The notes under the pieces were generated by a model that was not told the DNA's origin, searched no databases, and saw nothing but the letters and a program-made list of their open reading frames with translations. This document shows, one piece after another, positions 52,501 through 64,000 of a DNA stretch of 64,000 bases. The position numbers and the translations under genes are program-made. Source of the DNA: Dimorphilus gyrociliatus (Eukaryota > Annelida > Polychaeta > Dinophilidae); the NCBI GenBank assembly GCA_904063045.1, contig CAJFCJ010000019.1, positions 858,570-922,569 of the forward strand, in the 5' to 3' direction. Within the stretch, counting starts at the first letter, position 1; each line of letters starts with the position of its first letter.

Positions 52501-55157
52501 TGCGAGTGCTTCGGGAGAAGTTGGAGCGTGCGATGAGGGAACTAGACGAGAAATTTGTTATGGAAGCGAAAAATGCCTTATAGATGCTCATTGTGATGAT
52601 GTTTTGGGTTATTGTAAATGTAATAGTGGATTCGAAGGGGACGGTTATCAACGGTGCGATCGTATTTCAAGTCGATGCTCGAGGGATGAAGATTGTGATC
52701 TGAATGCCCTTTGTCAATACGATGGGTACGAACGTAATTGCGTTTGTAAAGATGGCTACGAAGGAAATGGGCAAACTTGCTGGAAAAGTAAGTGCGATAG
52801 AGTAAAGGCGGTTAAATAAACAGGCTGTATAGGCGATTACAACTAATTAGAGCTCACTAATCATTTTCTTCCTTGTTTTTTGCCAGAGGGTTGTGAAAGG
52901 GATGATGAATGCGATCCAAGAGCTCGCTGCCTATCAAAAACTTGCGTCTGTACTGAAGGTTACATCATGTCCAATAATATTTGCGTACCTTCAGGATCGA
53001 GATGTGAGAGAGATGACGAATGCGATATCAATGCTCGATGTCAGTACGATAGCAGTTTAGGATATAATTCATGCGTCTGCTTCAGAGGTTTCGAAGGAGA
53101 TGGCAAAATTTGTAAGGAAAGAGATGCCTGTATAGGTGTTACATGCGGACCAAACGAAGAATGCGTAAGCAGCACAGACTACCTGATTGGATACCAGTGT
53201 GAATGCATTAGCGGTTACAGGAGTAAGATTTTTTTTCTTTACTTTTTCAGCCTTCATTATACATTCTTTTGTAAAGAAAACAAACGTTTTCTGTAAATAC
53301 CGGTCCAAATATTTTTAAAGGAAAAAAAACATTTGACTGAAAACAGGATCAGGATCAGAATCTGAGTGTAAGAAGGAATGCGGCGATGAAGTGTGCGACG
53401 CCAGGGCGACATGCGTTACTTCTGAAGATTTTAGAGGAATGAGGTGTAAGTGCAATGAGCCACTTTTTGGGAATGGTTTGATGTGTTTCGACAACGGTTT
53501 GTTTTCTTACTATTCTGACCCTATCCTCCCCTACCGTATGTCGATCTTTATCGAGCGAAACCAAATGCAGAGCCAGATTGCTTCAATTACGCTGGTTTAT
53601 GCGATTCAAGCGCCCGTTGCGATTATGAAACTGGAAGATGTAAATGTAGAGATGACGAATACGGGGATCCATACTACATGTGCAAGATAAAGCCCAATAC
53701 CTGCGAATACTATCCGGAAATCTGTCATCCAATGGCCGAGTGCAAAAATGAAATGTGCGAATGTATGCTAGGATATAGCGGAGATGGTGAGAGAACTTGC
53801 GAAGGTAAGCAGAATCTAATTATATCTTCTTTGTAATAATACTACGAACGTATAAATATACAGAGATTAAAGAACCAAAGGTTAAAAGTATACTTTTGGC
53901 ACGACACGATAGCATTTATAGAATACCCCTTCCGTCTAAAGAAAGTCCATTGTCACCCAAGTTTAACGTTACAGCGAATCTTTTACAGGCAAAAAAACGT
54001 GAGTATCCGCGGAACAATCCCATGAGCATGCAGCCCCAACCCAGCCAAGCTTTACCCGCCATCATGGAGTTCTTCAAAGCAGGCCAGATCATCGTCAGCG
54101 TCGATTACAACTGTGAAAATCACGAGATCTACTACGGGGATTCCGTAGGTCATAAAATTGTTCGATATAATAGTACAACAGGCAAAGAGGAGACAATCTT
54201 AGCCGGTAGAAGATTTAGAAGAAGAAGAAAGTTTAAGTCGAGGGCTTCCAATGAATACGTATCGAAGCCGCAGGGCATGGCTTACGATTGGACAACAAAG
54301 AATCTTTATTATACAGATAGAGACGCTTTACTCGTCGGCGTTGTAAACGTTGTAACGAAAAAGGTTAAAGTATTAGCTGAAAATAAAGTTAAGAAACCCC
54401 GCGGAATAGCTATAGATCCGGAAGAAGGGTTTGTAACAACAACAATCAGTTTGATGTAGACAAATAAATAAAGAGAATGTTAACAGGCTAATCTTCTGGA
54501 CGGACTGGGAGACCTCAAAACCGCGTATCGAAAGAATGAATATGGACGGATCCGATAGGAGGGTCATCTTTCAGGGTAGCAGGGGTGATGTTTTGAACGA
54601 CGTAGCTGTGAATAGAAGATGGAAAACTCTGTGTTGGTGCAATGCCCGAATGCCTGGAATCATTCAATGCTCCCAGTACGATGGCACAAAGCGGAAGATA
54701 ATCTTCCAGAATGCCGGAAAGCCGTTCGGTTTGTTAATAGTCAAACGGAACGCGATCTGGTCGGATCGGGAAGAGTCAGTTGTGTTTATACAAACTACGA
54801 GCTTTACAACATACGCTTAATTGTTTATACTCCAACAGAAAACAAGTAGAAAGCGTACCGCTAGACGGAATTATGCCTGAATCTCCTACTAAAATACGGA
54901 CGCCATTAACCGGGTCTAGAGTGCCTCTTGGAATTGCTGCTATTCCTGAAAATTGCCCGCCTGGTAAGCTTTAGAAATTCCTATTTATTAAATTTTTATC
55001 ATAGAGCAAACATAACCTTTACAAGTTTTACATTTATCCATAACTTTCATATCTAGTGAGCAACTGGTGCCAACGAGATCCTTGCTATTCGGAAAAGGAA
55101 ATCTGCCTCCAAACTAAAGTGGGTAGAAAATGCGTTTGTCCAGGAGAAGATTGTTAA
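49556..55157 (+). CDS. Nidogen (basement-membrane glycoprotein)
   Basis: Exons 49556-49747, 50465-52214, 52305-52787, 52887-53222, 53347-53496, 53571-53804, 53864-54428, 54487-54774, 54839-54963 and 55057-55157 give 1407 residues. A signal peptide (VRKFVIVAVLLSAFTLTNC) leads into a NIDO domain (FRFFGTDYFSAT, then GFVTLHPS and FIGPFYSDI). An EGF module, a G2F beta-barrel (about 300-528, GANQNYIW-type start) and two further EGFs follow, one of calcium-binding type (DTDECYTSDPC). Then come many EGF-like modules to about residue 1048, a six-bladed YWTD propeller (about 1060-1365; KPQGMAYDWTTKNLYYTD and LIFWTDWETSKPRIERMNMDGS) and a final Cys-rich EGF. This is the nidogen layout: G2F binds perlecan and collagen IV, the propeller binds laminin. 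It has more EGF modules than vertebrate nidogen. A 0.7-kb intron follows the signal-peptide exon. A polyadenylation signal (AATAAA) is at 55680. Confidence 0.94.
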
Positions 55158-55481
55158 GAAGAATTAAAGCCTAGCGCAATTAATTATTTTTATACATTTT
55201 ATCCAAAAAATCAAACCATAAAAAAAAAAAAGAAACGACGTATTTGTCTTGAAAACAATATGAAATTAAATTACAATCTTTAAAGAGCCAGAAAACAAAT
55301 ACGCTGTATAAACCAAAAACGAATTGAAAACTATGTACTCATTTTTTTCTGTTTTCAAAACTTTTCTTTTTTTTTTTTCTTTTAAAAACAAAAATACTGC
55401 CTCGTATCTGCAATTTTTATTTGAGCTTAGTTTTAAAATAAAAGCTGATGAAAAGGTGAAAAAGAATGGAAACAAAACAAA

Positions 55482-55513
<32 letters not shown>

Positions 55514-56041
55514 AATAATCTATTACCCTATTATTCAATCCAATCTTTCTCACCATTATTTGAAATATAGTTAGGGTACGATCAAGGGATTATTAGATTT
55601 TAAAAAAAAGAAAGAACCTATGCAATATTTTCAAGGAATGTCTTTTATGTACGGTTTTTCGTTTTTGTAAATTTTGTACAATAAAAATGTTTGCTAGGAT
55701 TACTATCATAGAACGCCTATGCTCATACCACACACGAAACAGTTAAGCTAACACTTAATCCGCCAGCAAAGTGTGTTCTGACAAACAGACACAAAACAGA
55801 CGCGAGCATCCTCGCTTAACCTCAATCAAAACTAATGTCAGCGCCGCGAGCAACAGACGTTCGGTGATAGTTCGCAGAAAAATAAACAACAATACGAGTC
55901 GTACGTGCGAGAAATCACACCCTTGTCAATGACAGGATGATTTTGGATTAATTACAAATTCTTTTTTACTTTCATTGAAACTAATGACCAAGGTAGAACT
56001 AGCTGTGCCATCTATATTTTGCTATTTATGAATATGTATAT

Positions 56042-56080
<39 letters not shown>

Positions 56081-56120
56081 ATAGAATATTAGTTAAAAAT
56101 TCAAACATATAGTTTATTTC
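55158..56120. other. Convergent interval between nidogen and RTRAF
   Basis: Nidogen 3' UTR up to the AATAAA at 55680, then RTRAF 3' flank. Contains TA repeats and a reverse CTCF-like core (56005-56014, TAGATGGCAC). The block 55780-55900 is richer in CpG. No further gene. Confidence 0.5.
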
Positions 56121-57261
56121 TTATTTTCCAACCTTTCCAAGTTTCGTATCTGTTTTCGGATTAGCAGTTAGGCCTTGAATTTTAACTATTGCCTCATTTA
56201 TCTCCGTTTGCAAACTTCGTAATTCTTTTATATGTAACAGACGTAGAATTTTCGCCGTTTCAGCATTGATAATATCTAAATATTTATGTAAATAAATGAA
56301 AACAAGATAACTTTTTATCTCAAATAAAAAACTCACTATCAGTATCGAAACCTAATGTAACTTTTTCCAAAGGCAATGTTACCTTCTTCTGTAAGCAAAA
56401 AAAATCAACAATTAGCGTTGATTAAAATCTTAAATACTCAAAAAGAACTTACTGAGTCTTCATTACGCTTAATATTTTCCAAGGCAGACTTTGTGTAGTT
56501 TTCTTGTATTACCAAATTTATAGCCTGTACAATAAATGTTATATTATTATCTGCGAAAAAGTTAATGATAGCAATTATTTTTAATGAAATATTCACTTTT
56601 AAGAGGATTTTTGGATCAGTATGCGGAGAGATATGTAGTAGTACGGCCAACGATTGGACTCCATTTTTAAATTCTTCCCCTTCAACTATTTAAAAACAAT
56701 GAAAAAATTCAAGTAGCTTGTAAAATATACCTAGAACTTAAAACTTACAGTCCAAATTTTGTAAACTATTGTCGCTAGTGCTTCCACATTTGTACTTGTC
56801 AACTATTTTAAATAATAAACTTTAAATCAGAGGGCATAGTTCTTAATATACAAAAATTTACGATTATCTCCGTAACAACATCTTACAGCGTAACCTAATA
56901 GCCAATCGCACACTTCTTGACGCTTTTTTATGTCAACTATACAGTTTAAATCTTTCAAGTACTAAAAATTGACAAAAGATAATGTTAAACTAGTGAAATG
57001 CCGGTTTGATTTTTAAACCTCTTCAAGGCTTGTATTCCAATCCGGAGATTCTGTAGCCCTTAAATTTTTTCTCTCGTCTATTTTATAATGTCTTATTTTT
57101 ATGTCTTCAAGCCAAACGACTAGATTTCGGAAATTTGTATCATCTGAAAGATGTACAAAAAATGAACGATAATATAGAGTAGTCATTAAATGACAGTTAC
57201 CTTCTTCATTAAAACCCTCAATGGACGGATAACCGAGAGCAATTAACTTTCTCTTAAACAT
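56121..57261 (-). CDS. RTRAF: RTRAF (hCLE/CGI-99), RNA transcription, translation and transport factor
   Basis: Eight exons: 57201-57261, 57019-57143, 56862-56961, 56749-56802, 56597-56685, 56453-56524, 56337-56388 and 56121-56275; 235 residues against 244 in human. Family blocks appear in order: MFKRKLIALGYPSIEGFNEE, FRNLVVWLEDIKIRHYKI, DWLLGYAVRCCYGDN, FKNGVQSLAVLLHI, and the C-terminal ILRLLHIKELRSLQTEINEAIV followed by ANPKTDTKLGKVGK. RTRAF belongs to the tRNA-ligase complex with RTCB, DDX1 and FAM98 and travels in RNA granules. All introns are about 50-75 nt apart from the second and third. It is divergent from ATM across a 253-bp gap. Confidence 0.95.
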
Positions 57262-57514
57262 AATTAAATAATTGCATTAACAAACAATTTAGCTGTTTGT
57301 CGATCTCGAAATAAGTCAGTCTACGTGCTACCCGGTAAGCTAAACCAGAGTCACCGATTAACCGGTTAAAACCCTAACCTTGCGCAATACTTCCGGTTCC
57401 TGTTGTTTTCTGGTGGGAACGAAATGATGTTGGATCATTCCAAGCTCCTTTTTGAGCTATCAGGGTAACATTTCAGTAAAAAGTCCTTAAATCACAAAAA
57501 CGACGTTTATAAAA
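57262..57514. promoter_or_regulatory. Bidirectional RTRAF-ATM promoter region
   Basis: 253 bases between two divergent start codons. It has an ETS/GABP-type motif (ACTTCCGGTTCC, 57389-57400) and a palindromic AACCGGTT Grainyhead-type site (57360-57367). No TATA box. Shared control is inferred from the layout. Confidence 0.55.
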
Positions 57515-60500
57515 ATGGATTTTCCTCCGGAAGTTTCTATTATAATTGCAAAATTACAATCTAGAAAAGCGAAACAACGAAAGGAGGGTATCGAACAAAT
57601 TGTATCATGGTTAAAAAATATAGAATCGACCAGCTTGGACAATCACAAACTGTGGCATCACTTATTTCTTATTATAAAAAATGTAATTTTGGAAGAAATT
57701 GACAGTGTAGCTAAAAATGATATACCATGCAGTCAAGTTGCTAAACATAATCGAGATAAAAAGTTGGAAGATATGAAACTATTATTGAAGTTATTTCTTA
57801 AACAAAGTAATAAGCTAAATGTTACATTTAAAACAAAGGACCTCATGAACCATATTATAGAAGTTTTAAATTGCAAAGATCGGGTATCGTTAATGGGTAT
57901 GGCTTATTGTGATGTACTGAGAGAGTGTATTTTATGCGTATATGAAAACCAAATTAAAATTACGGCCGAAAATTATGATCTATTGCTGCAAAAGATATTA
58001 GAATGGGTTCACAAGCCTCCTTTTACTTCATTCGATAGAGGACAGCTCGCATGCCTAGCTTACAAATTAGCCTTCAACTCCTCCCGTAATTATGAACTCA
58101 AATGGTTAAACCTAATAAATATAGCGATGGAATATTTTTCCATTGACAATATTCAAGAAGAGCTTAGTGGAAATGTTTGCAGCTACATGCTGAGTACTTT
58201 GACCGTATTGTTATCGTGCTTGGCTACTTTTAACAGAGCTTTACTGTGCCGTGTTGGAGAAACTTTAATGCCATGCATGTTTATAATAGTCCGAAAGTTT
58301 AACCAGTGTAAGAATTCGGTTATAGAATTTATCCAACTTCAAGTTAATATTCATCATCCATTTGATTCTTATACCATTTTGGAAGGAGTCTATACATACG
58401 ACAAAAATTCATGGCTGAAACACTTAGCTTTGACATACGAGTTTTTAATGACCGAATGTACGGATGCTTTGAAAAAATCCAAATATAATAGTGGAAAGAA
58501 AGACCTAGTACAATACTTAGATTTACTTTCGTCTGTCTACACTCAGCTTATCTTTGATGGAAGCGATAATTGTGACATTGATACACAACCAAGCGGCAAG
58601 AAAATCAAACTGCAATTCACTTGGTCTACTCTTGTTGATGTTATCAAAAACAAGGGCAATAACAATGGTGAGATAATTTTGTGGTTCAATATCCTTAGTC
58701 GAATTCTTAAAAAAGTAAAAGACATACCCCAGGATGTAACTGATAGTTTATTTTATTCATTAAGAGATCTGGTTAATAATACGAAGGATGAAGTAATTAT
58801 TAGATATGTATATACATGTTTGAAAGAACTTTATTGTCACTGTTCACATCTTGATTGGTCTTCTATTGGAAATATTGCCTTGCAAACTTTTCTTGCTCAA
58901 AAAGCGCAAAAGGAAAGTGTTCTTTTACTAAATAGTCTAAAAGAGAAACATTTCAATATTTTTTATGAGAAAACAACAAAAGTCAACGGAAACAGTTTAT
59001 TATTTTTGGAGAACATGCTAGAAAATTTTCATCCCGAAAATCGATCATCTATTTTAGCATGGATCTTAGGAATTGAAATTCACTTGACCACTTCTCAATC
59101 CAGTAGCTACTTTCACCTTATTATTAGCGTAATTCTCCGATTGATTGTTTTTAATGGGGGAAATTTGTTATTTTCAAAATTTATTCCCGAACAGCGAATG
59201 GAAAGAACTTTAGATATACAAAAATTATACAAACTGTGTTTCTCAGGGCCGGATTTGAGTAATTTATTCTACTTGTGTTCAACTTCGAAACAAACGAAAG
59301 AAATAAATAAGGGAAGATTAACAATAGAATACAAAACTTTTTTGGACTGGTTAAATCGAATAAGAATGTTTATTAATAATACCTCCATTCTGTTTAGCAT
59401 CAATGTGTTCAAGTTAGCTTTTTATACTTATTTGCATCTTTATATGTGGGGAATCATCAGTCTCGAAGCTATCAGAGCTCAAGGAGTTTTGCAAATCATT
59501 CAGCATTGTTTCAGCAGTATTCTTGAAGAATTTATCAAAGAAGACAATTTAGTTGCTATCGAACATTTGACCCCTCTATCTGCTGAAGCACCTATAGAAA
59601 TGAAAGAATTTTTCTCCTTTGCGTTAGAAAGTCAATGCATTGATGAAACTTTGAGAAACACCTTGAAAAGTTTTCTAAGAAAAGGAATGGGATTAGATCA
59701 AAGAAATATTGAGAGTCTATTAGATGAAACAATTTTGGACGAGAATTCAAGGAGAACCTTGGAATACTTTAAACTATGTTGCAGTTTATCAGCATCTAAT
59801 GGTTTTTTCCTTCTTCGCCAATTTATCTTTGATTTTATACGAAAGTTACCTGTGACTATTGCCAATTATCATTTAATTTATGTCTTTATCGATTATTTTA
59901 GTAAAGCATATCAAAACTTGTCAGATACTGAAGTCGAAGATTTACAAACTGTTTTGAAAGGGACTTTTCGAGTTTTGAATAACTCTACTGAAGTTAATTG
60001 CGCCCTTATAAAATTAATGGAAACTTTACCTGAACAAGTCAAGTCTACTGAAGAGATGGATGTGTATTTCAAGTTGATTGAAGTTTGTTGGGGACTAGCA
60101 GCGGACAGAAGGCATAAATTGATAATGAGAGGTAACATTATTGATGTCCTTATTAAGTTTTATCAAGTGGGCTATAGAAGGAATGAAATAAGGAACTTAT
60201 TAATTAAGAAAATTGCTGAGGAAGACTTAAATAATAGTTTAAAAGTAATAAGAAAGATACCTCAATTACTTTTGGATTGCGATGATAGCTCATTTCTTAA
60301 ATTTCAATCGTTTGAAATACAGACAGAACTAGTCGACAAAAGCAAGGATTCCTATATCAATCAGTTTGAAAATCATCATTCGGATTATTACGCAGAAGAT
60401 ATATCTGAGAGGCACCAGAACTTATCCGTATCGTTTTTACTTTATCTGACCAGTATTCTCATTTCTAATTCAGCTTGTACAGCAGATGCGCTATTTCTTC

Positions 60501-63500
60501 TATGCAAGTGTATAACAGTTTATAAACTAGAAGTTGATAAAGTTCAAGTTTATCTAACCGAAGTGGCTTCATCTCTGCAATTAAAAAGCGTTAAGGACTT
60601 ATTTGAACTTCATATGCCAGTTATAATTTACAAATGGCTAAATGACGGTATCCCTATAGCTAAATTTCCACCCATTCTGAATATTTCTCAGCAACAATTT
60701 ATCAAAGAGTATAAGAAATACGGTCGACCATTCGAGTACATTCGAGAAGAGAATTGCCCTAGGGATGGTTCAGATAACGTTCTGTTAGATATTTTTGTTT
60801 ACACTTTACTTATGGACGATAGGCGAGCCATTAGGAGGATTGAAAATGCAGTTGAAAAGCGAAGAATTGTAGACATTATTACGAAAAATCCCGCTTTTAT
60901 TACCTTGACCTTTATATCATGTGTACATATTTATGATGAAAGTTTTCCTCATCGATCAGCTTCTCAAGTGAAGGGTGCCTTTAATCATTTAAATGAGTAT
61001 ATAGATTCAGCAGAAAGTTTTTTAGATTTACTAACAGAGAGTGATTTAGTTAGCATCTATCTAGACTTAAGTACTAGACTTTCAAAAAGTTATACTTCTA
61101 CTTTGAAACAAGGCACGATAAGCGCATATCGCCTTCTCTTCCAACTATTAACTGAGAGTGGTCTAATAAATCGTTCTTACTGGGAGTTCATTTTCCGTCA
61201 CAATTTATTGACTCTAGTTAGTGTTTTGAGATGGATTGATACTAATTGGTTTGGAAAGCGGAAATGCGAATCAGAGTTGTTTATTTTGGTGCTAAACTTT
61301 TTGGAAGAATTGATTCTCCACTCCCTTGAAAACGACTACAAAGGTATCGATAGATATATTAATCAAATTGTTAATGAATTGAAAGAGGTAATCAGTAAAG
61401 AAAATTTAGTTAATTCTGAAGTTCATAAAACTAGTCTCAAAGTTCTCGAAACGATCGTTTCTAATCTTCGCATGGAAGAACATAAGGTTAAACTAGATCC
61501 TTTTCCAAATAGACCCTATTATACAAAACTACGACAAATTATTAATGAGAGAAACAAGGGGGATTCAGGTCCAGTTATTTACGAGAAGTTTAAAAATTTC
61601 CTTGAGCTAAAGTCTGATAATCCCGATCAAATCGACACTTTATTGGAGTTTATTCATAACAAGCGAAAGGAAATTGTGGAACGATTCGTATTGGATAGTG
61701 GATTTCAAGAGTTGTTATCAAGGGTTTACGTTAAACTCTTAGATTTAGTTCGAACATCCGAAAATATGGATGCCGCTAAATGCCTGAGTATATTGGGTCC
61801 ATTAAATTTAGGTCCCTTTTTTAAATCGACAGATCAGAAAAATGAAAAGGCAAGCCAAGAAAACATTTACAAGGATTTATGGCTCATTTTACAGCAGTAT
61901 ATGCAAGACTATAACTTAAATATATCTATAATTGCAACTAAAACTTGTTCATTTATCTTCTCTCAGTTTGTAAGCTACAAAAACTTTATAGAGAGAATTT
62001 CTAACGAACATGACAGACGACTGATTTATTGTCTCAGAGAATATGGCTTAAAATGTTTATCCAACGACTTTCAAACGGAATTGGACGGGGTGAATACAGA
62101 AATTAGATTAACTGATACTTTCTCCGATTGGACCCTAAAGCTAACATTAAAAATTTCTCGGCAAGACAGATTTTTTTCATATTTTACAAAGTTGCTGATT
62201 GAATCGGAAACACTTAGACTAAAGATTCTTCCTTACCTACTTCATAATGTTTTTTCAAATTACAAGAAAAAAGAAAACTTAGCGGAGTGTAACGGCATCT
62301 TCCGCGACACTCTTCAAAGCACGGTGGACTACTTGAGTAAAGCGAAATGCGTGTTAAACATTTTTAGTTATGTTACTGCTCAAAGCTACTTAGAAAATGT
62401 TCAACAAGATTTTGAATATTTAAATATCGATTACAAGTTCCTAGCCAAAACTGCTTACAAATGTGGAATGTTTATGGATGCTATACGTTATTTAGAAATA
62501 TGGTACAATTTAAACAATTGTACTATTAATTGTAATGAAGAACAGGATTACTTTTGTAATAAGAACATATCACAGTCTTTAAATGACAAATCAACAGAAA
62601 ATCTACTGTTAAATTGCTTTTTAGCTCTAAAAGATGACTATGCAATTTACGCTTTCCGAAATACCTCTTCGCTAGAGGCAAGAGTTCATTCCTTTGAGAA
62701 GGAAGGAAACTTTCACAAAGCTTTAGTTTTATATAATTCCATGTCACCAAATGATACATATCGAATTGCAGAAACATTAAATAAAATGTGCCTTCCTGGA
62801 GTACTTGGTGACTATTTAAAACAAGCTAACATCGAGTCTGATGAGAAATTAAAATCTCTTCAAATGGAATCTGCCTGGAAGTGTGGACTTTGGGATAACA
62901 TACCAAACGAAAAGAGCGATAATTTCCATTGGAATTTGGCTCAGGCCCTAAAGAATGTTAAGGATAAAGTTTCCAAAACTGACTATTTGCATTCAGCATT
63001 AAAATTGACCGTTGATGAATTCAAACAAAATTCGCTTGAACATTGTTGTATTCCTTATGAATTTTTATCGCGATTGCATTGCTTATACCTCGTTGAACAA
63101 GGTGAGAATGCTATCGTATATCAAGATTCGCTGACCAAATCACCTTTCGAAGTTCTGGAATCAATTTATAGTGTTAGGAAAATTTTATCGAATGATTTGG
63201 AATCAGTTTTACAAATAGCCAAGCTATCTGAAAGATGCCGGAGATTTGATTTTGCAGAAATGCATCTGCAAAAAGCTCTTCAGGGAAAACTAGAAAATAC
63301 CGATGCTTTTCAGTTACGATTACGACAGGCTAAAATATGGTGGGCCAAAGGTGAAAGGGAAATGGCTTGCGATAAAATAGAAGGAATTCTCAATGATTTA
63401 AAAATTGAAAATCAGTCTCCATCTCTTCAATTTTTAAGGGCTAGAAGTCTGCTGGAGGCAGCAAAATGGCTTGTGGAAACTCGTACAGAAATGTCATCTG

Positions 63501-64000
63501 TGATTATAGATCAATATTTAAGAAAAGCAGCTTCTATAATGGAGTCATATGGTGATATTAAAGGAAAAAAGCAGGCCTATCAAACTTTAGCAGAATTTGC
63601 CGATGATCATTATGTTGAATTATACGAATACACTAGATCATCTGCATTTGAAATGAAAAAAATACTTTTACAGCAGGCAAATGAAAGCTTACAAACCCAT
63701 TTGGCTGATACCTCAAGTCGCTTTAAGCGCGTTCTTAATAAACAGAGAGAACTCGATACAAATGAAATAGAAAGACAAAATACAGAAAAGAGAAATACGC
63801 TATTGCTCGCTTTGAAAAACTATGCAGAATGTTTACGACTTAGACAAGATAAAGACTTGAAAATTTTTCGTTTTGTTTCCTTATGGTTTGACACGCTCGA
63901 ACATGATGATGTCACTAAGCAGGTTTGATGTTATTTCTCTTCAGTCGAAATCAGTTAAAAAAAGACTATATGAATGTGTGTTTATATTTTCATAGGTTGC
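57515..64000 (+). CDS. ATM: ATM checkpoint kinase, N-terminal and FAT region (continues beyond the window)
   Basis: The first coding exon 57515-63922 alone encodes 2136 residues; a GTTTGA donor follows and the next exon begins at 63996 after TTTTCATAG, cut by the window end. The N-terminus carries a TAN motif (IAKLQSRKAKQRKEGIEQIVSWL) that is specific to ATM/Tel1. Then comes a long helical HEAT-repeat solenoid. The ATM-type block DPFPNRPYYTKLRQ is at about residue 1327. The FAT region fills the last part, ending FADDHYVELYEYTRSSAFEMKK and CLRLRQDKDLKIFRFVSLWF, which parallel ATM just upstream of the kinase. The PI3K-like kinase and FATC lie outside the window. ATM is the nuclear sensor kinase for DNA double-strand breaks. 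The exon is unusually long for this region. Confidence 0.93.

Overview
This is a piece of a nuclear genome from a bilaterian animal. It is AT-rich, the genes are split by very short introns (most 50-75 nt, GT..AG) and every recognisable protein is metazoan. A receptor tyrosine kinase of the ALK type, nidogen, RIN, MSK and an IgGFc-binding-type ectodomain protein occur together, and the noncoding DNA carries many CTCF-like sites. This fits a compact lophotrochozoan genome, for example a small annelid, but the species is an inference and not read directly. All exon chains below were assembled by hand from splice signals, reading-frame phase and family similarity. Every chain closes in frame, but none has been checked against transcripts.

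Layout. 1-1.7 kb: WDR5 (+). 2.6-7.7 kb: RIN-type Rab5 exchange factor (-), 13 exons. 10.5-12 kb: canonical calmodulin (+) with two interchangeable terminal exons, followed at 14.3-15.2 kb by a divergent tandem calmodulin copy (+). 16.8-17.5 kb: small unrecognised signal-anchored protein (+), convergent with an MSK/RPS6KA5 dual kinase (-, 17.7-20.9 kb). 23.6-24.1 kb: ubiquitin-S27a fusion (-), head to head with a 102-residue orphan (+). 24.9-26.2 kb: lactonase-like amidohydrolase (+). 26.6-30.2 kb: IgGFc-binding-domain membrane protein with an unusual Asn-Gly-Lys-Trp repeat (-). 32.4-34.3 kb: PPP1R14-type PP1 inhibitor (-). 34.7-35.0 kb: small predicted myristoylated protein (-). 35.3-42.3 kb: ALK receptor (-). 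42.3-49.5 kb: a gene-free stretch rich in GA, CT and TA simple repeats. 49.6-55.2 kb: nidogen (+). 56.1-57.3 kb: RTRAF (-), sharing a 253-bp intergenic region with ATM (+, 57.5 kb to the window edge).

The genes do not form a pathway. The window is a mosaic of housekeeping genes (WDR5, S27a, RTRAF, ATM), signalling genes (calmodulins, MSK, PP1 inhibitor, RIN, ALK) and extracellular matrix or surface genes (nidogen, IgGFc-like protein). The most notable observations are the duplicated calmodulin terminal exons, the CTCF-like motif spread through noncoding DNA, the repeat architecture of the IgGFc-like protein, the very long first coding exon of ATM, and a phase-preserving 105-nt intron next to the ALK membrane segment. 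No transposon, CRISPR array, tRNA or rRNA was recognised.
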